The notes under the pieces are model-generated. The model searched no databases. It saw nothing but the letters and a program-made list of their open reading frames with translations, and had not been told where the DNA came from. 64,000 nt of DNA, from positions 124,001 through 188,000 of the forward strand of contig NZ_BMQF01000012.1 in assembly GCF_014647975.1 (NCBI RefSeq), written 5' to 3'. Below, in pieces: positions 15,738 to 23,434 of this stretch. This DNA comes from Streptomyces fumigatiscleroticus. GTDB taxonomy: Bacteria; Actinomycetota; Actinomycetes; Streptomycetales; Streptomycetaceae. The translations under genes were made by a program, and so were the position numbers. The stretch's first letter is position 1, and the number at the start of each line of letters is the position of its first letter.

Positions 15738-17953
15738 GCACGGAGCCCGAGCCCGCTGAGGACACGGTGGACGCCGCGCCGGGGACCCCGGGCGCCGAGG
15801 CCGGGGACGGCACGCCGGGGGCCGGCGGCGCGGACGGCGAGGCCGCCGGGGAGACCGGAGGCGCGGAGACCGGGGCCGGAGCCGAGGCCGGCCGGCTCTC
15901 CGAGGCCGAGGCGGAGCTGGCCGCCCAGCGGATCGAGCGGGAGCGCATCGAGCGGCGCAAGGCCGAGAAGAAGACGCCGATCGACAGCGGGGCCAAGCTG
16001 AGCGGCACGGCGGCCGATCTGCTGGCCGCCGTCCGCGCCGTGGAGAGCGGCGAGAAGCCGGCGGCCACGGTGTTCGAGGAGCCCGCGCCCGCCCCGCGCC
16101 GCCCGGCCCCGCAGCCGGTGCGCCAGCCGCAGGCCGTGGCGGACCGGCCGGCCGATCCGGGCGCGGCCCCGGCACCGGCACCGGAGACCGTGCAGGCCGT
16201 GCGGCGCGTGCTGGCCGAGGGCGGTGCACCGGAGGCGCTGGCGCGGCAGGCCGCCGCGGTGCTCGGCGAGGGCGCCGGGGACACCCTGCGCGCGGATCCC
16301 TGGCAGCTGCTGCGGGTCGCCGGTGTACGGCCGGAGCAGGCCGACGCGTTCGCGCGGGCGCTGCTCGGCGCCGAGTGCCGCCCGGACGACGAGCGGCGGG
16401 GCCGGGCCCTCACCGTCCGGCTGCTGGAGCAGGCGGCCCTGGCCGGGCACACCGCCCTGGAGCTGCCCGCGCTGACCGCCGCGCTGGGCCGGCAGGGCGT
16501 GCCGGACCCGGACGCCGCCGTGCAGGGCGCGATCTCCGAGGGCGAGGCCCTGGTCTTCCAGGACGCCCTGGAGCAGCCCGGCACCCCGGAGCGCCGGGAG
16601 GCCACGGCCGAGGAGGACGAGGGCGAGGACGCGGAGCGCCCGGTGCGTGTCCTGGTCGGCCTGGAGCGGTACGCGCTCGCGGAGGAGAGCCTCGCCGACG
16701 GTCTGGCCCGGCTGGTGAACTCGGCGCCGAAGCTGGACGGTCCGGCCGCCGGCTGGGAGGACGCCGCCGCCTCGGCGCGCGGCTCGGCCGCCGATCTGAT
16801 CCGCGCGGTCGCGGGCCACGGGCTGGTGCTGCACACCGGCGGCGAGGCGTCCCTGGCGGACCCGGCGGCACTGCTGCGCGCGGCACCCGCCCTGGGCCTG
16901 CGCGCCTGGGCCGCCACGCACAGCCCCCTGGGCCGCGCCCGCTTCGCGGCCCTGCTGCACGGACCCGACGCACCGCCGGCCCCCGCCCCGGACGGCCCGG
17001 CCGTCGCCACGGTGACCGGGCTGCTGGCCGGGACGGAGGGACCGGGCCGGGACGCGGACGGCGCGCTCGATCTCGACCTGCTCGTGGTGCTCGACGCCCC
17101 GCAGCTGGACGTGGAGACGGCGGCCCTGCTGACGGAGTCGCTGCCGGACGGCGCCCGGCTGGTGCTGGCCGGGGATCCGGCGGTGCTGTGGTCGGCGGGC
17201 CCGGGTCGGGTCTTCGCGGATCTGCTGGCGGCGCGGGCCTGCCCCCAGATCGCCTCACGGCGCCCGGACACCGGTCCGCTCGGCGAGCTGGTCTCCGGCA
17301 TCGGCGTCGGCGAGCTGAACGCGGTGGCGGCCCCCGGCAAGGAGGTCGTCATCGTGCCGGTGCGGGACGCGGGCGAGGCGGTGCACCGGACGGTGCAGCT
17401 CGTCGCCGACTCGGTGCCGCGCGCGATCGGCGTGCCCACGGAGCAGACGCAGGTGATCACGCCGGGCCACGGCGGCGCGGCCGGCACCCGGGCGCTGAAC
17501 GCGGCACTGAAGGAGCGGCTCAACCCCGGCCCGGGCCGCTTCGGCGGCTTCGACCCCGGTGACCGCGTGGCCTACTCCCCCGCTCCGGGCCGTACGCTGC
17601 CGGGTCACGTGGTGACGGCGGACGCCGAGGGCCTGCATCTGTCGTGCGCCGGCGAGACCGTGGTCGTACCGAGGGAACGGGTGGAGCAGTGCGTGCGGCA
17701 CGGGTGGGCGCTCACCGCGCACCAGGCCGTGGGCGTCCACTGGCCCGCGGTGGTCGTGGTGCTGCCCGGTGACGCCGCGCAGGCCCTCAACCGCCCCTGG
17801 GTCTACACCGCGTTCGGCCGCGCGGACCGCCATCTGTCCGTGGTGCACGGCGTGGAGCAGGCGCTGCCCCGTGCCGTGGCCGAGATTCCGGCGGCGCCCC
17901 GCACGACCCGTCTGCCGGTCCTGCTCGCCCCGCAGATCCCGGCGGGCGGCTGA
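15734..17953 (+). CDS. RecD2-like protein with degenerate helicase motifs (HHH domain)
   Basis: 739 aa. Residues 1-60 are Gly/Ala/Glu-rich and disordered, and a basic helix (ERERIERRKAEKK) follows. About 155-290 matches the helix-hairpin-helix N-terminal part of RecD2/TraA helicases (DPWQLLRVAGVRPEQADAF). The C-terminal half aligns in order with RecD motor motifs, but each is altered. The Walker A place TGGPGTGKT reads TGGEASLAD (368-376). The Walker B place DEAS reads DAPQ (454-457). Motif III is kept (LVLAGDPAVLWSAGPGRVFADLL). The HKSQG motif reads HQAVG, and the TRAR arginine motif reads GRAD. An ATP-driven helicase is therefore unlikely; a structural or DNA-binding role is inferred. It is coupled to the aldo/keto reductase by a 4-nt overlap. 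Confidence 0.85.
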   Translation: MSTEPEPAEDTVDAAPGTPGAEAGDGTPGAGGADGEAAGETGGAETGAGAEAGRLSEAEAELAAQRIERERIERRKAEKKTPIDSGAKLSGTAADLLAAVRAVESGEKPAATVFEEPAPAPRRPAPQPVRQPQAVADRPADPGAAPAPAPETVQAVRRVLAEGGAPEALARQAAAVLGEGAGDTLRADPWQLLRVAGVRPEQADAFARALLGAECRPDDERRGRALTVRLLEQAALAGHTALELPALTAALGRQGVPDPDAAVQGAISEGEALVFQDALEQPGTPERREATAEEDEGEDAERPVRVLVGLERYALAEESLADGLARLVNSAPKLDGPAAGWEDAAASARGSAADLIRAVAGHGLVLHTGGEASLADPAALLRAAPALGLRAWAATHSPLGRARFAALLHGPDAPPAPAPDGPAVATVTGLLAGTEGPGRDADGALDLDLLVVLDAPQLDVETAALLTESLPDGARLVLAGDPAVLWSAGPGRVFADLLAARACPQIASRRPDTGPLGELVSGIGVGELNAVAAPGKEVVIVPVRDAGEAVHRTVQLVADSVPRAIGVPTEQTQVITPGHGGAAGTRALNAALKERLNPGPGRFGGFDPGDRVAYSPAPGRTLPGHVVTADAEGLHLSCAGETVVVPRERVEQCVRHGWALTAHQAVGVHWPAVVVVLPGDAAQALNRPWVYTAFGRADRHLSVVHGVEQALPRAVAEIPAAPRTTRLPVLLAPQIPAGG

Positions 17954-17958
17954 CCGAC

Positions 17959-17998
17959 GACGGCGGCGGCCACGGAAACACCCGTGGCCGCCGCCGTC
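17959..17998. terminator. Bidirectional terminator
   Basis: Perfect 17-bp stem (17959-17975 with 17982-17998), 6-nt loop, between the convergent RecD-like and acidic-tail genes. Confidence 0.82.
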
Positions 17999-18017
17999 AT
18001 CACGCGCCGCGCGGGCC

Positions 18018-18740
18018 CTACCGCCGGCCCTCCGCGTCCAGCGGTTCCAGGTCCTCGTCCTCGTCCAGGCCGGGGTGGAGCGCGTCCTCCAGATCGTCGA
18101 CGTCGTCGATCTCGTCGTCGATGCCGTCGTCGATCTCGTCGTCGAACACCGCGCTGACGTCAAAGCGGCACACCACCCGCTGCGGATCGATCTGCTCGAA
18201 CGGCGCCTCCAGCCACTCGCCGGGGTCGGCCGGTTCGTCGGCGGCGGTCACCCACAGCGTGGAGTCGCCCTCCTCCAGGCCGAACTCCTTGTGCCGGGAG
18301 GCGATCTCGTCCGGCTCGAACTCGCCGAACAGCAGGCCCAGCGCCCCGTGGACCGTGGCGGAGGCGTCCGTGCCGGCGCCGGCCTCCTCGTCCGCCGCCT
18401 CGATCCGCTGAGCCTGCGCCAGCAGCCGCTGCGGCTCCACCACGGCGTAGTCCCTGCGGATCAGCACGCTCAGCGCGTTCGGCTCCTCGGGGCCCGTGTA
18501 CGGCGGCAGCGTGTCGTCGGCACCGGGGATCTCGAAGGGCGTGACCTCGTCATAACGGTCGTAGAGCAGCTCGTCGTACGCCTCTGCGGCCGCGGCCAGC
18601 TGGTTGAACGCCTCGTAGACGGCCGGGTCGTCCTCCCCCGACCGGCGTTCGACCGCGGCCAGGTGGCGGTCGAGCGCGGTCTTGACCGCCTCGGCGGCGG
18701 CGCGTACCTCGGCAGCGGTGGGCTGCGCAGCATCAGACAT
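18018..18740 (-). CDS. Conserved hypothetical protein with acidic C-terminal tail
   Basis: 240 aa; not assigned to a known family. The N-terminal ~60 residues form an amphipathic helix pair (AEVRAAAEAVKTALDRHLAAVERR, VYEAFNQLAAAAEAYDELLYDRYD). The middle is mixed alpha/beta (PNALSVLIRRDYAVVEPQRLL, STLWVTAADEP). The last ~40 residues are extremely acidic (VFDDEIDDGIDDEIDDVDD). No signal peptide or membrane segment is seen, so it is predicted cytoplasmic. ATG 18740 gives MSDAAQPTAAE. It is divergent from the DUF5703 gene with only 47 bp between, so the two promoters overlap. Confidence 0.75.
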   Translation of the reverse strand: MSDAAQPTAAEVRAAAEAVKTALDRHLAAVERRSGEDDPAVYEAFNQLAAAAEAYDELLYDRYDEVTPFEIPGADDTLPPYTGPEEPNALSVLIRRDYAVVEPQRLLAQAQRIEAADEEAGAGTDASATVHGALGLLFGEFEPDEIASRHKEFGLEEGDSTLWVTAADEPADPGEWLEAPFEQIDPQRVVCRFDVSAVFDDEIDDGIDDEIDDVDDLEDALHPGLDEDEDLEPLDAEGRR

Positions 18741-18787
18741 AGTGCAGACGCTATCCGTACCGGGCCCCAGCCCGCACAATAGATGCG

Positions 18788-18976
18788 ATGCCGGAATACG
18801 AATTTGTCGACGTGTACGTACCGCGCGGGGTCTCCCGCAAGGACGCGACACGCCTGCTGACGGACCACGCCGAGTACGGACACTGGGAGTTGTACCGCCT
18901 GAGCCTGCTGCGCGACGGCAGCCGCAGGGTGCGGTTGCGCCGGCGGATCATCCGCCAGGTGCGCGCCACGTGGTGA
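18788..18976 (+). CDS. DUF5703 family small protein
   Basis: 62-aa basic protein, MPEYEFVDVYVPRGVSRKDA..., ending in a strongly basic segment (RRVRLRRRIIRQVRATW). It belongs to a family conserved in actinobacteria without known function. CACAAT (about 18775-18780) lies close to the ATG, a near-leaderless arrangement. Its reading frame and size are those of the family, so it is a real small gene. Confidence 0.8.
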   Translation: MPEYEFVDVYVPRGVSRKDATRLLTDHAEYGHWELYRLSLLRDGSRRVRLRRRIIRQVRATW

Positions 18977-18989
18977 GCCGGGACGGTAC

Positions 18990-19029
18990 GTGCGGAGCGG
19001 GCCCCGACGGTGCGGGGCCCGCTCCGCAC
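18990..19029. terminator. Bidirectional terminator between DUF5703 and chpC genes
   Basis: Perfect 16-bp stem (18990-19005 with 19014-19029), 8-nt loop, between convergent stop codons. Confidence 0.8.
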
Positions 19030-19055
19030 ATGTGTTTCGTGTCACGTGTTCCGTG

Positions 19056-20003
19056 TCACGCCGAGGGGCGCGCCTTGCGGTAGAGCACCACGCCCGCGAG
19101 CGCCAACCCTGCCCCCACCGGCAGGACGAGGATCGGTGGCAGGTCGCCGCCGGTCTCCGCGAGCCGCGCGATGCCGCCGGGCTGGCCGACGGACTGAGCG
19201 TCCGGCCGGTTGGCGCCCGAGGGGCCGCCCGGTGTCGCGTGGGCCCCGGCCGGCGGCGTGCCCGGCGCACCGGGGCGGCCGGGTTCCACCGGGTTGCCCG
19301 GCCACCCGGGGCTGTTCGGCTCGCCGAGGTCGCCGGGACGACCCGGATCGCCGGGCCGGCCCGGCTGATGCGGGTTGCCGCGCTGCCCCGGGCCGCCGGG
19401 GTGGCCGGGGTCGCCCGGCCGGCCCGGATTGCCGGGATGGCCCGGGTCGCCGGGATGGCCCGAGTCGCCGGGATGGCCCGAGTCGCCGGGCGGGGCCTCG
19501 TGGCCGCCGCCCGGTGGGGTGCCGGGGTGGCCGCCGCCGGGGCCGCCCGGACCGCCGGGGCCGCCGCCCTGGGCGCAGTCGCCGCCCGTGGCCGCGTTGC
19601 CCACTCCGACGACATCGACGCTGTTGCCGCACACGTTCACCGGTACGTCGATCGGTGCCTCGACGTGGTTGCCCGAGCCGATGCCGGGCGAGTCGCCGGC
19701 GTGCCCGCGGGTGTGCGAGCCGTCGTGGCCGCCCGGGTCTCCGTGCTCCCCGGACGAACCGCCGCCGCCGGCGCAGGAGTTGCCCGCCGACGTGTTCAGC
19801 ACACCGATGACGTCGACCGTGTTGCCGCAGACGTTGACCGGCACGTGCACCGGTGCCTGCACCGTGTTGCCGGACAGCACGCCGGGCGAACCGGAGGAGG
19901 CGCCGTCCGCCTCCGAGTCGGCGTGGGCGGAGCCGCCCGCGGCGGCTATCACACCGGCCGCGGCCGCCACCGTCATCAGGCTTTTACGGGTGACCTGTCG
20001 CAT
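19056..20003 (-). CDS. chpC: Long chaplin with two chaplin domains, collagen-like linker and sortase signal
   Basis: 315-aa cell-wall chaplin for aerial hyphae surface assembly. A Sec signal peptide covers ~1-28 (ends GGSAHA). Two chaplin domains follow at ~39-77 (Cys59, Cys77) and ~105-143 (Cys125, Cys143), each with the GVLSGN/GIGSGN-VPVNVCGN pattern. Residues ~147-260 are Gly-Pro rich, with many Gly-X-Y triplets of collagen type (GDPGHPGNPGRPGDPGHPG). The C-terminus is a sortase substrate signal: LAETG at 281-285, a hydrophobic segment and the tail YRKARPSA. Long chaplins are ChpA-C; the position next to chpH points to chpC (SCO1674 as recalled). The collagen-like linker is longer and more regular than I recall for ChpC. 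Confidence 0.92.
   Translation of the reverse strand: MRQVTRKSLMTVAAAAGVIAAAGGSAHADSEADGASSGSPGVLSGNTVQAPVHVPVNVCGNTVDVIGVLNTSAGNSCAGGGGSSGEHGDPGGHDGSHTRGHAGDSPGIGSGNHVEAPIDVPVNVCGNSVDVVGVGNAATGGDCAQGGGPGGPGGPGGGHPGTPPGGGHEAPPGDSGHPGDSGHPGDPGHPGNPGRPGDPGHPGGPGQRGNPHQPGRPGDPGRPGDLGEPNSPGWPGNPVEPGRPGAPGTPPAGAHATPGGPSGANRPDAQSVGQPGGIARLAETGGDLPPILVLPVGAGLALAGVVLYRKARPSA
19300..19500 (-). repeat. In-frame 9-bp repeats encoding Gly-X-Y triplets of chpC
   Basis: The chpC segment coding for the collagen-like linker is a degenerate tandem repeat with 9- and 18-bp periods (for example CCGGGATGGCCC repeated near 19435-19485). The periods are multiples of three, so copy number changes would keep the reading frame. 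Confidence 0.7.
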
Positions 20004-20039
20004 CGCTGATCCCTGCCTTCGCCGTTGTCGCGAGAAAAG

Positions 20040-20086
20040 GCCTGTCGGCCCCGGAGTGCTGGGCGAGCACTCCGGGGCCGACAGGC
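20040..20086 (-). terminator. Terminator between chpH and chpC
   Basis: Perfect 21-bp stem (20040-20060 with 20066-20086), 5-nt loop, 28 nt past the chpH stop. Only 36 nt remain between it and the chpC start, leaving little room for a separate chpC promoter. Confidence 0.85.
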
Positions 20087-20113
20087 GCGGGCCCTATGAG
20101 ACGGGGCACGACA

Positions 20114-20347
20114 TCACTGGTTGACGCAGGTGTTGCCGAAGGTGGGATTCAGCACTCCGACCACCGAGACCGTATTGCCACAGACGTTCACGGGGACGTG
20201 CACGGGCACCTGAACGACGTTGCCGGACAGGACACCCGGGGAGTTCACAGCGGCACCCTGAGCGCCCGAGTCGGCGGCGGCGAGGCCCGCGCCGGCGAGA
20301 ACCAGCCCACCCGTGGCAATCGCGGCAGCGACGACCTTCTTGATCAT
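20114..20347 (-). CDS. chpH: Short chaplin ChpH
   Basis: 77-aa secreted short chaplin, a surface-active amyloid-forming protein that coats aerial hyphae. Signal peptide ~1-25 (MIKKVVAAAIATGGLVLAGAGLAAA). A single chaplin domain carries the two cysteines that form the intramolecular disulfide (Cys56, Cys74) and the SPGVLSGN and VPVNVCGNTVSVVGVLNP segments. ATG 20347 directly follows AGGAGGAAGA. The length and Cys spacing are those of ChpH, and it sits directly upstream of the long chaplin, as for SCO1675/SCO1674. Confidence 0.95.
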   Translation of the reverse strand: MIKKVVAAAIATGGLVLAGAGLAAADSGAQGAAVNSPGVLSGNVVQVPVHVPVNVCGNTVSVVGVLNPTFGNTCVNQ

Positions 20348-20396
20348 TCTTCCTCCTAGTTGGCAACGCGACCCAGAAATACGGATCACATGACGA

Positions 20397-20424
20397 GTAA
20401 CGAGGAGGGAGTAATCAGGCTACG
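20397..20424 (-). promoter_or_regulatory. Candidate sigma-BldN-type promoter of chpH
   Basis: On the minus strand CGTAGC (20419-20424), 16 nt, then CGTTAC (20397-20402). This is close to the CGTAAC-N16-CGTTGA form I recall for sigma-BldN promoters, which drive chaplin and rodlin genes. The predicted start of transcription would be ~40 nt before the chpH ATG. Confidence 0.55.
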
Positions 20425-20507
20425 AGCTTATGGTCGCATTCACCCTTCCCGGTCGGGTGCCGCACTCCCGACCGAATAGCACGGTCCGTTTCCTCCGCGG
20501 GCCGGTT

Positions 20508-21833
20508 TCAGGACGCGTCGATGAACCGGTCCAGCACCCGCACGCCGAACTTCAGCCCGTCCACGGGCACCCGCTCGTCCACTCCGTGGAACATGCCCGC
20601 GAAGTCCAGCTCCGGCGGCAGCTGCAACGGCGCGAAGCCGAAGCAGCGGATGCCGAGGTCGTCGAAGGACTTGGCGTCGGTACCGCCCGAGAGCATGTAC
20701 GGCACGGCCCGCGCGATCGGGTCCTCGGCGCGCAGCGCGCTCTGCATGGCGTCGACGAGCCGGCCGTCGAAGTCCGTCTCCAGGGCCTTGTCGGCGTGCA
20801 CGTCCTCCCGCTTGACGCGCGGGCCGAGGATCCGGTCGAGGTCGGCGAGGAACTCCTCCTCGTAGCCGGGCAGGAAGCGCCCGTCGACATGGGCGGTGGC
20901 CTGCCCCGGGATGACGTTGACCTTGTAGCCGGCGCCGAGCATGGTGGGCGCGGCCGAGTTGCGCAGGGTGGTGCCGATCATCTTGGCGATGCCGCCGAGC
21001 TTGGCGAGCGTCTCGTCCATGTCGTCCGGGTCGAGTTCGGTGCCGAGCGCGTCGGAGAGCTCGTCCAGGAAGGCGCGTACGGTCTTGGTGACCCGCACCG
21101 GCCAGGTGTGGCGGCCCAGCCGCGCGACCGCGTCGCACAGCTCGGTGATGGCGTTGTCGGTGTTGGTCATCGAGCCGTGCCCGGCCGTGCCGTCGACGGT
21201 GAGCCGCATCCAGTGCATGCCCTTCTCGGCCGTCTCGACGAGGTAGAGCCGCAGCTTCTCGTTGACGGTGAAGGAGAACCCGCCGACCTCGCCGATCGCC
21301 TCGGTGACGCCCTCGAAGAGGTCCGGGTGCTTGTCGACCAGGTACCTGGCGCCGTACGTCCCGCCGGCCTCCTCGTCGGCCAGGAAGGCCAGGACGATGT
21401 CCCGCGGCGGCTTGCGCCCGCTGCGCAGCCGGTCGCGGACGACCGCGAGGGTCATCGCGTCCATGTCCTTCATGTCGACGGCGCCGCGGCCCCACACACA
21501 GCCGTCCGCGATCTCACCGGAGAAGGGGTGGTGGGTCCAGTCGGCCGCGTTGGCGGGCACGACGTCGGTGTGACCGTGGATGAGCAGCGCGGGCCGGGAC
21601 GGGTCCTCGCCCTCGATCCGGGCCACCGTGGAGGCGCGTCCCTGGTGCGATTCGAGGATCCGCGGTTCGAGTCCCACCTCGGCGAGCTTCTCGGCGACGT
21701 ACTCGGCCGCCTTGCGCTCGCCCGGCCCGGAGTGGTCGCCGTAGTTGCTGGTGTCGATCCGGATCAGCTCGCGGCAGAGGTCCACGACCTCGTCCTCGCC
21801 GGTGACTGACCTGGCCGTGCCCGTGTCGCTCAC
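20508..21833 (-). CDS. M20 family metallopeptidase/amidohydrolase
   Basis: 441-aa zinc-dependent peptidase of the M20 (ArgE/DapE/CPG2) family, predicted cytoplasmic. Metal-binding motifs: LLIHGHTDVVPANAADW (His-x-Asp), GRGAVDMKDMDA (bridging Asp), LAFLADEEAGG (Glu-Glu) and the C-terminal SGGTDAKSF-to-Gly region. The dimerisation lid lies in between. GTG 21833 is preferred to upstream ATGs because GGGAGGAAG lies just before it and the family homology begins at EDEVVDLCRELIRIDTSN. The substrate is unknown. It is alone between chpH and the tRNA gene. Confidence 0.93.
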   Translation of the reverse strand: MSDTGTARSVTGEDEVVDLCRELIRIDTSNYGDHSGPGERKAAEYVAEKLAEVGLEPRILESHQGRASTVARIEGEDPSRPALLIHGHTDVVPANAADWTHHPFSGEIADGCVWGRGAVDMKDMDAMTLAVVRDRLRSGRKPPRDIVLAFLADEEAGGTYGARYLVDKHPDLFEGVTEAIGEVGGFSFTVNEKLRLYLVETAEKGMHWMRLTVDGTAGHGSMTNTDNAITELCDAVARLGRHTWPVRVTKTVRAFLDELSDALGTELDPDDMDETLAKLGGIAKMIGTTLRNSAAPTMLGAGYKVNVIPGQATAHVDGRFLPGYEEEFLADLDRILGPRVKREDVHADKALETDFDGRLVDAMQSALRAEDPIARAVPYMLSGGTDAKSFDDLGIRCFGFAPLQLPPELDFAGMFHGVDERVPVDGLKFGVRVLDRFIDAS

Positions 21834-22050
21834 GCTGCTTCCTCCCGCTGTCGCTGCTGGTGGTTCCCCCATCCTCCCTCCGAGGGCCGGTCGGGCCCAA
21901 GGCCGGTCCCGGTCCGTCATGCGCCGTTCACGCGGGGAGCCGGACCGCGGCGCCGCGGGCGGTGGCGGGAACGGGGGGTGATCGGACACCCCCGGAAGCC
22001 TGGTAATGTTTTCTCTGTCGCCGCGGGGAAGCCCGCACGACAGACACCTT

Positions 22051-22135
22051 GTCCGGGTGGCGGAATGGCAGACGCGCTAGCTTGAGGTGCTAGTGCCCTT
22101 TATCGGGCGTGGGGGTTCAAGTCCCCCCTCGGACA
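22051..22135 (+). tRNA. tRNA-Leu (anticodon GAG)
   Basis: Complete class II cloverleaf. The acceptor arms GTCCGGG (22051-22057) and CTCGGAC (22128-22134) pair over 7 bp, with discriminator A22135. The anticodon stem CTAGC/GCTAG encloses loop TTGAGGT with GAG at 22084-22086. A variable arm (TGCCCTTTATCGGGCG) precedes the T-arm GGGGGTTCAAGTCCCCC. The 3' CCA is not encoded. It reads CUC/CUU leucine codons, CUC being a main Leu codon in high-GC genomes. TAATGT at 22004-22009 is a likely -10 box, giving a ~35-nt leader. Confidence 0.97.
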
Positions 22136-22142
22136 CCGGCTG

Positions 22143-22175
22143 AGACCCCTGTTCACCAGGGGTCTTCTGCTTTTT
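22143..22175 (+). terminator. Intrinsic terminator of tRNA-Leu
   Basis: 9-bp stem AGACCCCTG (22143-22151) with CAGGGGTCT (22157-22165), 5-nt loop, then TCTGCTTTTT. It is one of the few hairpins in this window followed by a T-run. Confidence 0.85.
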
Positions 22176-22209
22176 CCGGATCGTTTCCGGGACCGGGCAG
22201 AATGAGGGC

Positions 22210-22590
22210 ATGACCACGCGTTCCTGCCCGTGCGGGCTGCCCGAGCCCTATCCGTCGTGCTGTGGCCGCTATCACTCCGGTTCCGCCGCGGCGCCGAGCG
22301 CCGAGGCGCTGATGCGGTCGCGGTACAGCGCCTTCGTGAAGCAGGACGCCGGCTATCTGCTGCGGACGTGGCATCCGCGGACACGGCCCGGGCGGATCGA
22401 CTTCGATCCCGGGATGCGGTGGACCGGTCTGGAGATCCTGGCGACGCGTGACGGGTCCGCGTTCCACTCCACCGGCACCGTGACCTTCCGGGCCTCCTAC
22501 CGGGGCGGCGCGCTGCACGAGCACAGCCGGTTCGAGCGGGTCGACGGCGCGTGGGTGTACGTCGACGGGGACTTCCCCGACGAGGGCTGA
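22210..22590 (+). CDS. YchJ family protein (SEC-C motif, NTF2-like)
   Basis: 126-aa cytoplasmic protein of the YchJ/UPF0225 family. It starts with the SEC-C type zinc motif (CPCGLPEPYPSCCGRYH, C-x-C ... C-C/H). The conserved AEALMRSRYSAFVKQDAGYLLRTWHP block and a small NTF2-like domain ending in FERVDGAWVYVDGD follow. The biochemical function is unknown. It lies downstream of tRNA-Leu and its stop is 6 nt from the convergent gntR stop. Confidence 0.92.
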   Translation: MTTRSCPCGLPEPYPSCCGRYHSGSAAAPSAEALMRSRYSAFVKQDAGYLLRTWHPRTRPGRIDFDPGMRWTGLEILATRDGSAFHSTGTVTFRASYRGGALHEHSRFERVDGAWVYVDGDFPDEG

Positions 22591-22596
22591 CATGCC

Positions 22597-23298
22597 CTAG
22601 GGGGCGAGGATGTCCAGTTCCTGGAGGGCGCCCTCGGTGATCTCCCGGGTGAGCCGCTCCGCGCGGTCCGCGTCGCCCGCCCGGACCGCCTCCGCGACCT
22701 GGACGTGCAGGGTGACGGCGGCCGGGTCCGGGTCCTCGAACATCACGTCGTGGTGCGTGCGGCCGGCCAGCACCTCCGCGACCACGTCGCCGAGGCGGGC
22801 GAACATCTCGTTGCCGGAGGCGTTGAGGATCACGCGGTGGAAGGCGATGTCGTGGACCAGATACGCCTCGAGCTGGTGGCCGCGTGAGTTGGCGACCATG
22901 CCGAGCGCGCACTCGGTCAGTGCGGCGCACTGCTCCGCCGTGGCGTGCTTCGCGGCCAGGCCCGCGGCCACCGGTTCCACCGCCGAGCGCAGCACCGTCA
23001 GCGAGCGCAGCTGCCGCGGGCGGTCGGCGCCGGCCAGGCGCCAGCGGATGACCTCGGGGTCGTAGACGTTCCACGCGGAGCGGGGGCGGACCGTGACGCC
23101 CACGCGGCGCCGGGACTCGACCAGTTGCATCGACTCCAGCACCCGGACCGCCTCGCGCATGACGGAGCGGGAGACGTCGAAGCGCTGCGCCAGTTCGTCG
23201 GTGCGCAGCACGCTGCCCGGCGGGTACTCGCCCGCGGTGATCTCGGGGCCGAGGGTGTCCAGTACACGGCCGTGCAGCCCTCGGTCCGGTGTGCTCAT
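22597..23298 (-). CDS. gntR: GntR (FadR subfamily) repressor of gluconate genes
   Basis: 233-aa regulator. The N-terminal winged HTH (LGPEITAGEYPPGSVLRTDELAQRFDVSRSVMREAVRVLESM) is followed by an FCD domain with metal/ligand residues in EAYLVHDIAFHRVILNASGNEMF and LHVQVAEAVRAGD. It is divergent from gluconokinase with a 136-bp region that carries three inverted repeats. This layout and the gntK-gntP neighbours match SCO1678, described as I recall as repressor of gluconate uptake and phosphorylation. Gluconate or 6-phosphogluconate is the expected effector. Confidence 0.92.
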   Translation of the reverse strand: MSTPDRGLHGRVLDTLGPEITAGEYPPGSVLRTDELAQRFDVSRSVMREAVRVLESMQLVESRRRVGVTVRPRSAWNVYDPEVIRWRLAGADRPRQLRSLTVLRSAVEPVAAGLAAKHATAEQCAALTECALGMVANSRGHQLEAYLVHDIAFHRVILNASGNEMFARLGDVVAEVLAGRTHHDVMFEDPDPAAVTLHVQVAEAVRAGDADRAERLTREITEGALQELDILAP

Positions 23299-23332
23299 GC
23301 ACTCAGCGTACGGGGCACGTCACCCGAACAAA

Positions 23333-23343
23333 AAGTCAGACTT
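23333..23343. promoter_or_regulatory. Perfect dyad in the gntR-gntK divergent region
   Basis: AAGTCAGACTT, 5-bp arms with a 1-nt centre, lies 35 nt upstream of the gntR start. The compact symmetry is typical of a GntR/FadR operator. Confidence 0.6.
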
Positions 23344-23362
23344 ATTTGTCACAGGGTCTTGA

Positions 23363-23411
23363 ATTAGTCGTACCTAATGGGTTTCAGTTGCGTCGACATC
23401 ACGTGTCGACG
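23363..23411. promoter_or_regulatory. Two further inverted repeats upstream of gntK
   Basis: ATTAG-N6-CTAAT at 23363-23378, and a perfect 8-5-8 inverted repeat CGTCGACA (23391-23398) with TGTCGACG (23404-23411). The second ends 23 nt before the gntK start, so it is either an operator near the transcription start or a leader hairpin. Confidence 0.5.
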
Positions 23412-23434
23412 AAGACAGCAACAGTGAGGCAGCG

